This document shows, one piece after another, positions 25,664 through 33,398 of a stretch of DNA of 64,000 nt. The notes beneath the pieces are model-generated. The model saw only the letters and a list, made by a program, of their open reading frames with translations. It did no database searches and was not told the origin of the DNA. The position numbers were made by a program, and so were the translations under genes. Each line of letters starts with the position of its first letter. Within the stretch, counting starts at the first letter, position 1. This stretch comes from Mesobacillus boroniphilus (lineage in GTDB: Bacteria; Bacillota; Bacilli; Bacillales; Cytobacillaceae), in the NCBI RefSeq assembly GCF_018424685.1, contig NZ_QTKX01000003.1:620001-684000 (forward strand), in the 5' to 3' direction.

Positions 25664-26382
25664 TAAAAGTCGCTAATCTGCAAAAGTCATTTGGCAGCCA
25701 CAAGGTTCTGAATGGTATAAATGTTGTCGTCCAGCCCCAGGAGGTTGTTGTGGTGATTGGTCCATCTGGTTCCGGCAAATCGACCTTTCTCCGCTGCATT
25801 AATTTGCTCGAAACGATAACGGACGGGCGTGTGCTGATCGAGGACATCGACATTACTGATAAGGGTACGGATATCAACAAAGTACGCGAAGAAGTTGGAA
25901 TGGTATTCCAGCACTTCAATCTCTTCCCGCATAAGACAGTGATTGAAAACATTATGCTGGCGCCGCTTAAGGTAAGAGGTGTTTCGGAACAACAGGCAAG
26001 GGCAAAAGGAGTGGAGCTGCTGAAAAAGGTAGGTCTTGAGGACAAAGCAGAAGCCTACCCTGACTCATTATCCGGAGGACAAAAGCAGCGGGTGGCGATT
26101 GCCCGCGCCCTTGCGATGGAGCCAAAAATCATGCTATTTGATGAACCAACCTCAGCCCTCGATCCGGAAATGGTCGGGGAAGTATTAGAGGTAATCAAAC
26201 AACTTGCCCGCGAAGGAATGACGATGGTCGTCGTCACCCACGAAATGGGCTTTGCCCGCGAAGTCGGTGACCGCGTCATTTTCATGGACGGAGGATTAGT
26301 AGTAGAAGAGAACAAGCCGCATGAGATCTTCGAAAATCCGCAGCATGAGCGGACGAAAGCCTTTTTGAGTAAGGTGCTGTAG
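25660..26382 (+). CDS. Polar amino acid ABC transporter ATPase
   Basis: 240 residues, single nucleotide-binding domain of the GlnQ/HisP class. Walker [10 protein letters not shown] at 34-42, Q-loop [10 protein letters not shown], signature [15 protein letters not shown], Walker [13 protein letters not shown] and switch His in VTHEMGFA are all intact, so it should be active. It is the last gene of the operon and ends before a clear terminator. Confidence 0.95.
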   Translation: MIKVANLQKSFGSHKVLNGINVVVQPQEVVVVIGPSGSGKSTFLRCINLLETITDGRVLIEDIDITDKGTDINKVREEVGMVFQHFNLFPHKTVIENIMLAPLKVRGVSEQQARAKGVELLKKVGLEDKAEAYPDSLSGGQKQRVAIARALAMEPKIMLFDEPTSALDPEMVGEVLEVIKQLAREGMTMVVVTHEMGFAREVGDRVIFMDGGLVVEENKPHEIFENPQHERTKAFLSKVL

Positions 26383-26392
26383 TTTGAAAAAG

Positions 26393-26427
26393 GAAGCCCG
26401 ATTTTTAGAGTCGCGGCTTCTTTTTTT
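26393..26427 (+). terminator. Terminator of the amino acid ABC operon
   Basis: Stem GAAGCC / GGCTTC with an inner CGA/TCG pair, then seven T residues. The family B tandem array begins right after its T-run. Confidence 0.8.
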
Positions 26428-26430
26428 GAA

Positions 26431-26577
26431 CAACCGTAAATAAATTGGATGCAACCGTAAATAAATTGGATGCAACCGTAAATAAAAGGCATGTAACCGT
26501 TAATAAAAGTAGGACAACCGTTAATAAATCTGCTGCAACCGTTAATAAAACTCTTGCAACCGGTAAAAAACTTCTTC
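26431..26577 (+). repeat. Intergenic 21-bp tandem array, family B
   Basis: Seven units with head CAACCG (one TAACCG) at 26431, 26452, 26473, 26494, 26515, 26536 and 26557, spaced exactly 21 bases. The unit reads CAACCGTWAATAAA followed by seven variable bases; the last copy has decayed. Because 21 is a multiple of three, reading frames through it give heptad peptides on both strands, but none has a ribosome site. The stretch 26578-26717 holds nothing further. Confidence 0.88.
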
Positions 26578-26717
26578 GACCCAGAAATGAACATTGGGAT
26601 ACTGATAAGTTTACTGGCAATTACCCGGAATTTCGTTATCAAACTGTTTAAAATTTAACATTAATGGACTATAGATAGGGAAACTAGCCCGTTTTTTAAA
26701 ATTTTTCCAATTAGTGA

Positions 26718-26765
26718 TTGCGGAAACTAATAACATTAGTTAAAATAAAACTAATGACATTAGTT
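26718..26765 (+). promoter_or_regulatory. Promoter with two operators for the MBL-TetR operon
   Basis: -35 TTGCGG (26718-26723), 17-base spacer and -10 TAAAAT (26741-26746). Two near-identical 17-bp palindromes, AACTAATAACATTAGTT (26725-26741) and AACTAATGACATTAGTT (26749-26765), lie between the -35 and -10 and just after the -10. They are the natural binding sites of the TetR-type regulator encoded second in the operon, giving autorepression. Confidence 0.75.
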
Positions 26766-26785
26766 TTATTAGGAGGTTCAATAAA

Positions 26786-27493
26786 ATGAGAATGATTAAA
26801 GAGGGGTTTTTATATCAGCTGACGTTCATGCCAAGGGTATTTCCTGTGAATTGTTATTTTATCGAGGAGGAGGATGGATTGACTTTAATTGATGCGGCAC
26901 TTCCATACAGCGCGAAGCCAATTTTGCAGGAAGCTGAAAAAATCGGAAAACAAATCAAACGGATTGTTTTGACCCATGCTCACGGTGACCACGTTGGCGC
27001 ACTTGATGAATTGAAAGACAAACTGAATGTTCCTGTATATATATCTGCACGTGATTCCCTTCTTTTATCGGGTAATACTTCTCTTGACTCTGCCGAACCC
27101 CAGACACCGATTCGCGGAGGCGTACCAAAAAAAATCAAAACAAGGCCGGATGTTCTAATAAAGGCAGGGGACCAAATCGGTTCTTTGCTAGTAATCTCAA
27201 CTCCTGGGCACACACCGGGATCGATGTCGTTTCTTGATCAGCGAACAGACATGTTAATTGCAGGAGATGCCTTTCAGACAAGGGGCGGCACAGCAGTATC
27301 TGGTGTGACCATACCGTGGTTTCCTTTTCCGGCAATGGCGACTTGGAACAAAGAAACAGCCTTGCAAAGCGCCCGGAAAATCCATGGTCTAAAACCAAGC
27401 CTGCTGGCTGTCGGACACGGTGAACTGCTTCGTGATCCTGCAGCACATATTGAAAAAGCCATTCAAAACGCTGAAGCAACTTTTACAAAATAA
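26786..27493 (+). CDS. MBL-fold metallo-hydrolase
   Basis: 235 residues with the metallo-beta-lactamase fold. The metal-binding motif THAHGDHVG lies near residues 63-71, a further His in STPGHTPGS near 139 and Asp in IAGDAF near 159, with a last His in VGHGE, a full di-metal set. Function is likely hydrolysis of a small ester, lactone or thioester; no narrower call is possible. AGGAGG stands nine bases before the ATG. It shares an operon and operators with the TetR regulator, so the hydrolase probably acts on the regulator's inducer. Confidence 0.9.
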   Translation: MRMIKEGFLYQLTFMPRVFPVNCYFIEEEDGLTLIDAALPYSAKPILQEAEKIGKQIKRIVLTHAHGDHVGALDELKDKLNVPVYISARDSLLLSGNTSLDSAEPQTPIRGGVPKKIKTRPDVLIKAGDQIGSLLVISTPGHTPGSMSFLDQRTDMLIAGDAFQTRGGTAVSGVTIPWFPFPAMATWNKETALQSARKIHGLKPSLLAVGHGELLRDPAAHIEKAIQNAEATFTK

Positions 27494-27507
27494 AGGAGTA
27501 CGAAATC

Positions 27508-28077
27508 ATGTCACCAAGACCTAAGATTGCACTTGATAAGAATACGATTGTGCTTGCAGCTGCTGAGCTTGCGAATAACTATGGGAGTGAATATATAACC
27601 CTTGCATCGCTGGCAAAAAAACTGAACATTAAACCGCCTTCATTATACAACCATTTTGACGGACTGCCGGGAATCAAAAGAGAATTGGCGACATTTGCAC
27701 TAGAAAAACTGTACAACAGCCTGGAGGAGGAAGCGGAAGGCAAGTCTCAAGGCAAGGAAGCAGTAGTGGCATTAAGCCAGGCGTATTTTACCTTCGCAAG
27801 AAGAAATCCAGGACTTTACGAGTTCGCATTATCAGCACCTGACCCTGCAGATGAGCGCGTACATGACATTGGCAACAAAATCGTTGGGATCGTCGTTTCA
27901 GCGATTCAACCATTTGGATTAGAGGAAAAGGAAACAATCCATGCTGTCCGCGGATTAAGAAGCCTAATGCATGGGTTTGCTTCGCTTGAGCAAAAGGGTG
28001 GTTTCGGAATGCCGCTTGATTTGGATGAAAGCTACCAGCTCGCCGTCATTGCCTTTATCCGCGGATTGAAAAAATAA
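27508..28077 (+). CDS. TetR/AcrR-family repressor with WHG-type C-terminal domain
   Basis: 189 residues. The N-terminal helix-turn-helix spans about residues 10-55 (ITLASLAKKLNIKPPSLYNHFDG), followed by a ligand-binding domain with the LRSLMHGFASLE segment seen in WHG-domain regulators. It begins 14 bases behind the hydrolase gene with AAAGGAG. The two palindromes in the operon promoter fit its binding site. The inducer is unknown; a hydrolase substrate is the natural guess. Confidence 0.9.
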   Translation: MSPRPKIALDKNTIVLAAAELANNYGSEYITLASLAKKLNIKPPSLYNHFDGLPGIKRELATFALEKLYNSLEEEAEGKSQGKEAVVALSQAYFTFARRNPGLYEFALSAPDPADERVHDIGNKIVGIVVSAIQPFGLEEKETIHAVRGLRSLMHGFASLEQKGGFGMPLDLDESYQLAVIAFIRGLKK

Positions 28078-28163
28078 GGCTAATTTTCATCTTCTGAAAT
28101 AGATTCCAAAGGTACTCATATATATATGTATAGATGCCACTTTGAAAGAACAGGAGGAGCGCT

Positions 28164-29354
28164 ATGGATATATATGTGAGAAGAGGAGATTCCTTTTGGT
28201 ATTTCAGCAATATTTTCAACATCCCTCTCCAGTTGATCATAGATTCCAACCGTGATTTGGATCCGAACGCATTGGATGTGGGACAGACGGTGAGAATTCC
28301 CGGTTTTGCAGCTGTGGATTATCGAATCCGTGCAGGGGATACCCTTTGGAAGATCGCCCAAAGCAGGAATCTGCAGGTGGATGCACTGCTACTGGCAAAT
28401 CGCAATATTAATCCGAACGCACTGTATATTGGCCAGATGATCAAGGTTCCGATAAGAATTACCTGGAGAATTGTCCAGGGGAAAAAGAAATATGATTATG
28501 CCTCGTTAATGAGTGATTTGAGACGATTGGAAAATGTGTATCCATTCATGAGGGTGCCTTCGATTGGCAATTCTGTTTTAGGAAAAAGAATTCCTGAAAC
28601 ATTAATCGGGAACGGCAATAAGAGGGTTCATTATAATGGTTCGTTCCATGCTAATGAATGGATCACCACTCCGATCATCATGACTTTCATGAATGACTAC
28701 CTGCTGGCACTGACAAATAAATCCTCCATACGCGGCCTCTCCATGCAGAACTTCTATGGACAGTCGACTTTGTCGATTGTGCCGATGGTCAATCCTGACG
28801 GAGTCAATCTCGTGCTCAATGGGCCGCCTGAAGAGGAGCCATGGAATGGAAGAGTAGTAGAATTGAATAGGGGAAGCCTTGACTTCAGCGGATGGAAGGC
28901 GAATATAAGAGGAGTGGATCTGAACGACCAATTTCCGGCAAAATGGGAGCTTGAAAAAGAACGGAACCCAAGTCAGCCTGGACCGAGGGATTATGTTGGG
29001 GAAAAGCCATTATCCGAGCCAGAAGCGATTGCGATGGCAGAAATGACCCGAAGACGTGATTTTGCCAGGGTTCTTGCGTTCCATACTCAGGGAGAAGTCA
29101 TTTATTGGGGATTCGAAAACCTGGAGCCGCCGGAATCAGAGACAATGGTCAATGAGTTTGCCAGGGTGAGCGGCTATGAGCCGGTAAAAACAATCGAGAG
29201 CTATGCCGGCTATAAAGACTGGTTCATCCAGGATTGGCGCCGGCCAGGTTTTACAGTAGAACTTGGCTTCGGTATAAACCCGCTGCCGCTGTCTCAATTC
29301 GATGAGATTTATGAAGAAGCATTGGGGATATTCCTCGCTGGACTTTATCTATGA
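28164..29354 (+). CDS. LysM-M14 gamma-D-glutamyl-meso-diaminopimelate peptidase (YqgT/ENP1 type)
   Basis: 396 residues. Two LysM peptidoglycan-binding repeats (residues about 2-46 and 52-97; RAGDTLWKIAQ is the clearer one) precede an M14 zinc carboxypeptidase domain with the metal-binding FHANEW and later His in AFHTQGE, and the catalytic Glu in FTVELGFG. This matches endopeptidase I of Lysinibacillus and B. subtilis YqgT, which cut gamma-D-Glu-diaminopimelate bonds in spore or cell wall peptides. There is no signal peptide, as in those enzymes. AGGAGG precedes the ATG closely. Confidence 0.92.
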   Translation: MDIYVRRGDSFWYFSNIFNIPLQLIIDSNRDLDPNALDVGQTVRIPGFAAVDYRIRAGDTLWKIAQSRNLQVDALLLANRNINPNALYIGQMIKVPIRITWRIVQGKKKYDYASLMSDLRRLENVYPFMRVPSIGNSVLGKRIPETLIGNGNKRVHYNGSFHANEWITTPIIMTFMNDYLLALTNKSSIRGLSMQNFYGQSTLSIVPMVNPDGVNLVLNGPPEEEPWNGRVVELNRGSLDFSGWKANIRGVDLNDQFPAKWELEKERNPSQPGPRDYVGEKPLSEPEAIAMAEMTRRRDFARVLAFHTQGEVIYWGFENLEPPESETMVNEFARVSGYEPVKTIESYAGYKDWFIQDWRRPGFTVELGFGINPLPLSQFDEIYEEALGIFLAGLYL

Positions 29355-29361
29355 AAAAGCA

Positions 29362-29386
29362 GATCACCTGAAAAGGTGGTCTTTTT
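29362..29386 (+). terminator. Terminator after the LysM-M14 peptidase gene
   Basis: Stem GATCACCT / AGGTGGTC (one G-T pair), GAAA loop and five T residues. Confidence 0.85.
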
Positions 29387-29441
29387 CTATATCAGTAGTT
29401 GGATTTATCTGGTAAAATAAAGTTTATGAGGGGGGAGTTAG

Positions 29442-29870
29442 TTGACTTATTCAGGAAATATATCCAAAAATATTTTGTGGGGAATCATTTTCATGAGCGC
29501 ATTTATCCTGCCAAATTTAAGCTGGATGATCCGGGTTACAATCACTCTTGCCGTGGTGGTAATTACTTTACATCAAGTCCAATTAACGATTACCTCAGAT
29601 CAGCTTGATTATAAAATTAAATTCTTTAAGCTTACGCTTTACAGGAAGATTCTTACGCCAGAGAAAATCAAAAAAATTAAGTTCGGTCGGATTGGCTGGA
29701 CGACGAAGAATGCAGTGGTGAAGGTAAGAAGAGGCTTCAATTTCAATGTTGCGCACTTTTACAGTGAACAGCTTATTCGTGAGCTTGAAGAATTTGCTTT
29801 GGCGAATAAAATTGAGATCCAAAAAACAAAGGATTATCTGCTGCTAGAAAAATACTATTCACATAACTAA
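29442..29870 (+). CDS. Small membrane protein, PH-like hypothetical
   Basis: 142 residues: two membrane segments at about 10-28 and 30-46, then a cytoplasmic beta-rich domain (DQLDYKIKFFKLTLYRKIL, KKIKFGRIGW) that resembles the bacterial PH-like domains found behind two helices in Bacillus membrane proteins. No catalytic residues are visible. Start is TTG at 29442, set by GGGGGGAG. It ends before a clear terminator. Function unknown. Confidence 0.75.
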   Translation: MTYSGNISKNILWGIIFMSAFILPNLSWMIRVTITLAVVVITLHQVQLTITSDQLDYKIKFFKLTLYRKILTPEKIKKIKFGRIGWTTKNAVVKVRRGFNFNVAHFYSEQLIRELEEFALANKIEIQKTKDYLLLEKYYSHN

Positions 29871-29873
29871 AAT

Positions 29874-29900
29874 AGCATCGGACAAGGGCCCGATGCTTTT
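29874..29900. terminator. Bidirectional terminator
   Basis: Stem AGCATCGG / CCGATGCT with an eight-base loop and T-tail; shared by the PH-like gene and the convergent M14 peptidase gene. Confidence 0.82.
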
Positions 29901-29907
29901 ATCATGA

Positions 29908-32286
29908 TTATTTTTCAAAAATGCTGTTGGAAAGAAGTCGGAATAGGTAGTCTGTATGGTCGCGGAAGCCTGCTTCGAGGCCAATCAGCGTAACATCCTT
30001 ATCCTGTTCTTTCACGATGACTGCCTTACCCTGTGCTTCCGCATTGTTTTTCCAGTGTCCGGCAACAAAGAAGTCGGAGTTGTTGTCAAATGTTGCGGAT
30101 ACCTCGTCGTTTTCGGTGTTTTCATACCAGACAGGGCGGTAAACAAAACCGATATCATCCTCGCCGTATCCTCCCGTCACACCTTCACCGCTGTAATCAA
30201 CCTTTGCAATCCCGTTGCTGCTGTAGCCTGCGATGACAACTTCATCATCGGTAAGTCCCAATGCCTTTGTCGCGAGGGATGCGCCTGCCCCAACTGCGAT
30301 ATACTTCCCACCATTATTTAAAAATTCTTCTACATTGGTTTTGAAACTATCAAACTGGCCTGGATTCTGGAAACCAAACTCTTTATTGCCTGCACGTGAT
30401 TGTGTTTTTGCAATCAATCCTTCCGTTCCGCTGTAAACAAATACATCAAAGCCAGAGATACCTTTTTCAGCCACTTCTACTGGTGTTACTTCAGTAACAT
30501 TGAATCCAAGGCGTTTCAGCGCAAGTTTCGTTCCTGAATGAGACTGAGCCTTGTTCATGCCGCCATCCTTCAAAATCGCAACCTTCAAGTTCCCAACTTC
30601 GGCTGCATCAGCTGGAACCTTTGCTGATTCAATGTGCAGTCCGGATTGTTTTACTGCTGCTGAAATCACATTCGCCGCTGCTTCTGTGTAAAAATTACCT
30701 TCCTGATCGCGCTTAACTTTGACTCCTTGCTGTAGGAGCGTATTCACCAAGTTAACAGCTTTCACTGAACTGTTCGGAATCAAGAATGGACCTTTGCCAT
30801 TGACAGAACCCTGCCCCTGGACCTGGTTCACTTTAGTCGCTGACACATCAAACTCGCTTTGAACCGCAATTGCTTCAAAGCCCCAGAGCTCTGGCAGGCT
30901 CCATGCTGAAATATCATACATGGCATCCACATCTTCAGTGATGTCCTCGCCATCCCACAGCATCGTATTGGCAAGGCCGGCTTTTGCCTGATCCATTTTA
31001 ACGAGGTATGTGCCTTTAGGATAAGACTTTCCGTCCGCTGTAAAAGCTTTGGAAGCCTGGACGACTTCGATGTCGTTTTTCTGCAGATGATTGACAGCCT
31101 TATGTGTTACTGTTGGATCTTCTGAATCAACCGGGAGTACATAGGCAGTCGGGAAGAAGCCTTCTTCATGGAATGGGTGGTCAAAATTGATGCCTCGCTT
31201 GAACAATTCAATCTGATCATTGATCATTTCTTGCTTGTTGTCGGTTGCGTTTTTCAGTGCGCCCATGATGGCATCATACATCCAGCGAACGCCGTCGAGG
31301 TCATTCGTTGGCGCTTCAAGCGTGTGGCCGTATGCTCCGTGGTACATCGCATACATTGGCGTGAAAATCGGCGGATAATCATCCCAGCCTTCTGCGTCAT
31401 CACGCTGAGGAATATATGTACCAACCATATTTTTATACAGGTTTCCAGAGTAAGTTCCCTTGTTGGACATGATTTCTGTTTCCATCGCTTCAGCCAGATC
31501 CATTGCCCATTTTTCATATAAATCATATTCGTAATTTGGGTTGTGCGGAACCGTACAAGGCTCAATAAGACCCTGCTTGTTCGGTGCATAATTTTTAACA
31601 TAGCCATGAGTATCAAGGAAGACCATAGGATTCCATTCCTTGATCAGGGCGACAGTTTCCTGGGTTTCTGGCTGTGACTGGGTGATGAAGTCACGGTTCA
31701 AATCGATTCCTTCTCCGTTGAAACGTGTAGCTTCAATCCGGCCATCAGGATTCTGGACAACATTGAAAATCAAGATGTTATTTTCGAGGATTTCCTTTGT
31801 TGTATCATCATTTTCAAGAGCAAAGCGCTCGATCAGCTGCATGACAGCGTCACTGCCGATAAACTCAGTGCCATGGATGGAGCCATTGATCATGATTGGC
31901 ACCTTGAAGTCGGGGTTCTCTTCAATCCAGTCCTGTGCTTTTCCAGGGTTTTTGAACATTTGTTTTCTTAATGCCTGAATCTTGCCGAACTTGCCTTGAG
32001 TGTCAGGTGCGGCAATCGTAACGACATAAAGAGGCTGTCCTGTTGATGATTGGCCTTTTACTTCAACCTTCACACGATTGGATTGCTTCTCGATTTGTGC
32101 AAGCTTATCGCCGATTTCCGAGAATTTCATAAAATCATAGTTTTCGCTGTTAAACAAGCTGCCGTCCTTTTCTTCATATGCATTTACGTAATTCCACTTC
32201 AAAGACCCCGCGAGTGCCGGAGTCCAGGGGGAGGATGCCAGCAAACTTGCAGCTACAACACCCGAGATAATTTTTTTATGCTTCAT
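29908..32286 (-). CDS. Secreted M14 zinc carboxypeptidase
   Basis: 792 residues with a Sec signal peptide (basic start, hydrophobic core, AxA-type site near PALAGS, residue about 27). The M14 domain fills residues 50-390: zinc ligands His and Glu in SIHGTEF and His in LDTHGY. FNVVQNPDGR and IDLNRDF are conserved neighbours. The C-terminal half (about 480-780) resembles glutamine-amidotransferase-like or sorting modules and ends in VTLIGLEAGFRDHTDYLFRL. It probably degrades external peptides. Strong GGAGG precedes the ATG. Confidence 0.88.
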   Translation of the reverse strand: MKHKKIISGVVAASLLASSPWTPALAGSLKWNYVNAYEEKDGSLFNSENYDFMKFSEIGDKLAQIEKQSNRVKVEVKGQSSTGQPLYVVTIAAPDTQGKFGKIQALRKQMFKNPGKAQDWIEENPDFKVPIMINGSIHGTEFIGSDAVMQLIERFALENDDTTKEILENNILIFNVVQNPDGRIEATRFNGEGIDLNRDFITQSQPETQETVALIKEWNPMVFLDTHGYVKNYAPNKQGLIEPCTVPHNPNYEYDLYEKWAMDLAEAMETEIMSNKGTYSGNLYKNMVGTYIPQRDDAEGWDDYPPIFTPMYAMYHGAYGHTLEAPTNDLDGVRWMYDAIMGALKNATDNKQEMINDQIELFKRGINFDHPFHEEGFFPTAYVLPVDSEDPTVTHKAVNHLQKNDIEVVQASKAFTADGKSYPKGTYLVKMDQAKAGLANTMLWDGEDITEDVDAMYDISAWSLPELWGFEAIAVQSEFDVSATKVNQVQGQGSVNGKGPFLIPNSSVKAVNLVNTLLQQGVKVKRDQEGNFYTEAAANVISAAVKQSGLHIESAKVPADAAEVGNLKVAILKDGGMNKAQSHSGTKLALKRLGFNVTEVTPVEVAEKGISGFDVFVYSGTEGLIAKTQSRAGNKEFGFQNPGQFDSFKTNVEEFLNNGGKYIAVGAGASLATKALGLTDDEVVIAGYSSNGIAKVDYSGEGVTGGYGEDDIGFVYRPVWYENTENDEVSATFDNNSDFFVAGHWKNNAEAQGKAVIVKEQDKDVTLIGLEAGFRDHTDYLFRLLSNSIFEK

Positions 32287-32471
32287 TTATGTATTCCTCC
32301 GTGATAAGTATTTGTATATTTATACATAATAATCATTAAATATTATTACGGCAATCGTACTAAATTCCTAAATATTTGTCTCGGCAGCATAAGCCTTGAT
32401 TTTGCTTGATTTTAGCGTCGTTGGGAAATAAATCAGATGAAGATATAGGAAGATAGTCACCCTGCAGGAGC

Positions 32472-32503
32472 AAAATAAAAAAACAGGGCTTGATACCCTG
32501 TTT
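32472..32503 (-). terminator. Terminator of the DUF948-type gene
   Basis: On the minus strand: stem AAACAGGG / CCCTGTTT followed by a T-rich run (32472-32480). Confidence 0.82.
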
Positions 32504-32870
32504 ATTGTGGCTGCATTGTACGATTACGATGCTTTCGATTCCACTGTCTTGCCTTATATTTCTGTTCAAGATCAGCGACAGGTTTTGCAACAAGCGCGTT
32601 CTTGAATTCAAGAGGGGTCTGTTTTACTGAAAAAACAACTGTATTGACAGCTTTCTTTTTCTTTTCAAAATCAGTCATAAGCTTTTGCTGTTTAAACTTA
32701 AGTGAATCCGTTTCTTCTTTGATTGCATTGGTTTTTGTCTGGACACGAGATGCTGTCTCCTGAAGACTTTCAATCGTTGGCTTGGCGTCTTTATATGTTT
32801 TATAAACGACATATCCAAGATAAGCCAGGGCAGCCACGATGACAGCGAGGCTAACATAGACAATGATCAT
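32502..32870 (-). CDS. DUF948-like membrane-anchored protein
   Basis: 122 residues: one membrane helix at about 2-24, then a helical, Lys/Glu-rich region typical of a coiled coil and a very basic C-terminus. It resembles the DUF948/YtxG group of Bacillus general stress proteins, but similarity is in layout rather than firm motifs. AGGAGG seven bases before the ATG at 32870 decides the start over longer in-frame options. It is transcribed alone. Confidence 0.7.
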   Translation of the reverse strand: MIIVYVSLAVIVAALAYLGYVVYKTYKDAKPTIESLQETASRVQTKTNAIKEETDSLKFKQQKLMTDFEKKKKAVNTVVFSVKQTPLEFKNALVAKPVADLEQKYKARQWNRKHRNRTMQPQ

Positions 32871-33014
32871 AATTCTACCTCCTTCAAATTTACTCCTTAA
32901 AGAGTATTTACCCATTAATGTTCAATTTTAAAAGGAGAAATGCTCCAGCAAAGGAAGGGACATTTTGGAAATGGTATAATTACTGTAAAACCTTTTAAGA
33001 TCGGAGAATTTTTT

Positions 33015-33335
33015 ATGAATAGATTTGTCGTGCTTCTGAAAGATAAACGGAAAGGAGAACTGGATTCCAGCCTGCTAGCAAGGCATATTGACCACCTGAG
33101 GCAGTTAAACCAGGCAGGGAAACTGATGGTTGCCGGACCTTTTAAAAATAACGAACAAGCAATGATCATCCTGAATTGCGAAGATATCGATGAAGCGATC
33201 AAGCTAGTAGAAAGAGATCCGTTCATAAAAGAGGAGTACTACAATACATATGACATCAATGAATTAATCATCGCCAACGAAGAAAATAACTGGCTGATGG
33301 ACAGTCCGCAAACTACGGGAAATCTGGTTCACTAA
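33015..33335 (+). CDS. YciI-family protein
   Basis: 106 residues of the YCII/DGPF fold: a ferredoxin-like unit with the conserved His-Asp pair (LLARHIDHLRQLNQAGKLMVAGPF) and the DEAIKLVERDPFIKEEYY segment. Such proteins are small putative dehydrochlorinase- or muconolactone-isomerase-like enzymes without known substrates. The long in-frame extension upstream lacks a ribosome site; GGAG at 33004 favours ATG 33015. Monocistronic, with a good terminator. Confidence 0.88.
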   Translation: MNRFVVLLKDKRKGELDSSLLARHIDHLRQLNQAGKLMVAGPFKNNEQAMIILNCEDIDEAIKLVERDPFIKEEYYNTYDINELIIANEENNWLMDSPQTTGNLVH

Positions 33336-33350
33336 TGGATTATATTAAAG

Positions 33351-33381
33351 AAAGGACTTCCAGCTAAGCTGGAAGTCCTTT
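33351..33381. terminator. Bidirectional terminator
   Basis: Perfect 14-base arms AAAGGACTTCCAGC / GCTGGAAGTCCTTT around TAA; shared with the convergent acidic-repeat gene. Confidence 0.9.
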
Positions 33382-33398
33382 CAGCGGTAATAACTTAA

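Noticed and set aside
26405-26651. Heptad-repeat peptides on both strands in family B array
   Set aside because: A 21-base tandem repeat automatically keeps a frame open and gives heptads. No ribosome site, and similar arrays with 20/21 steps cannot code.
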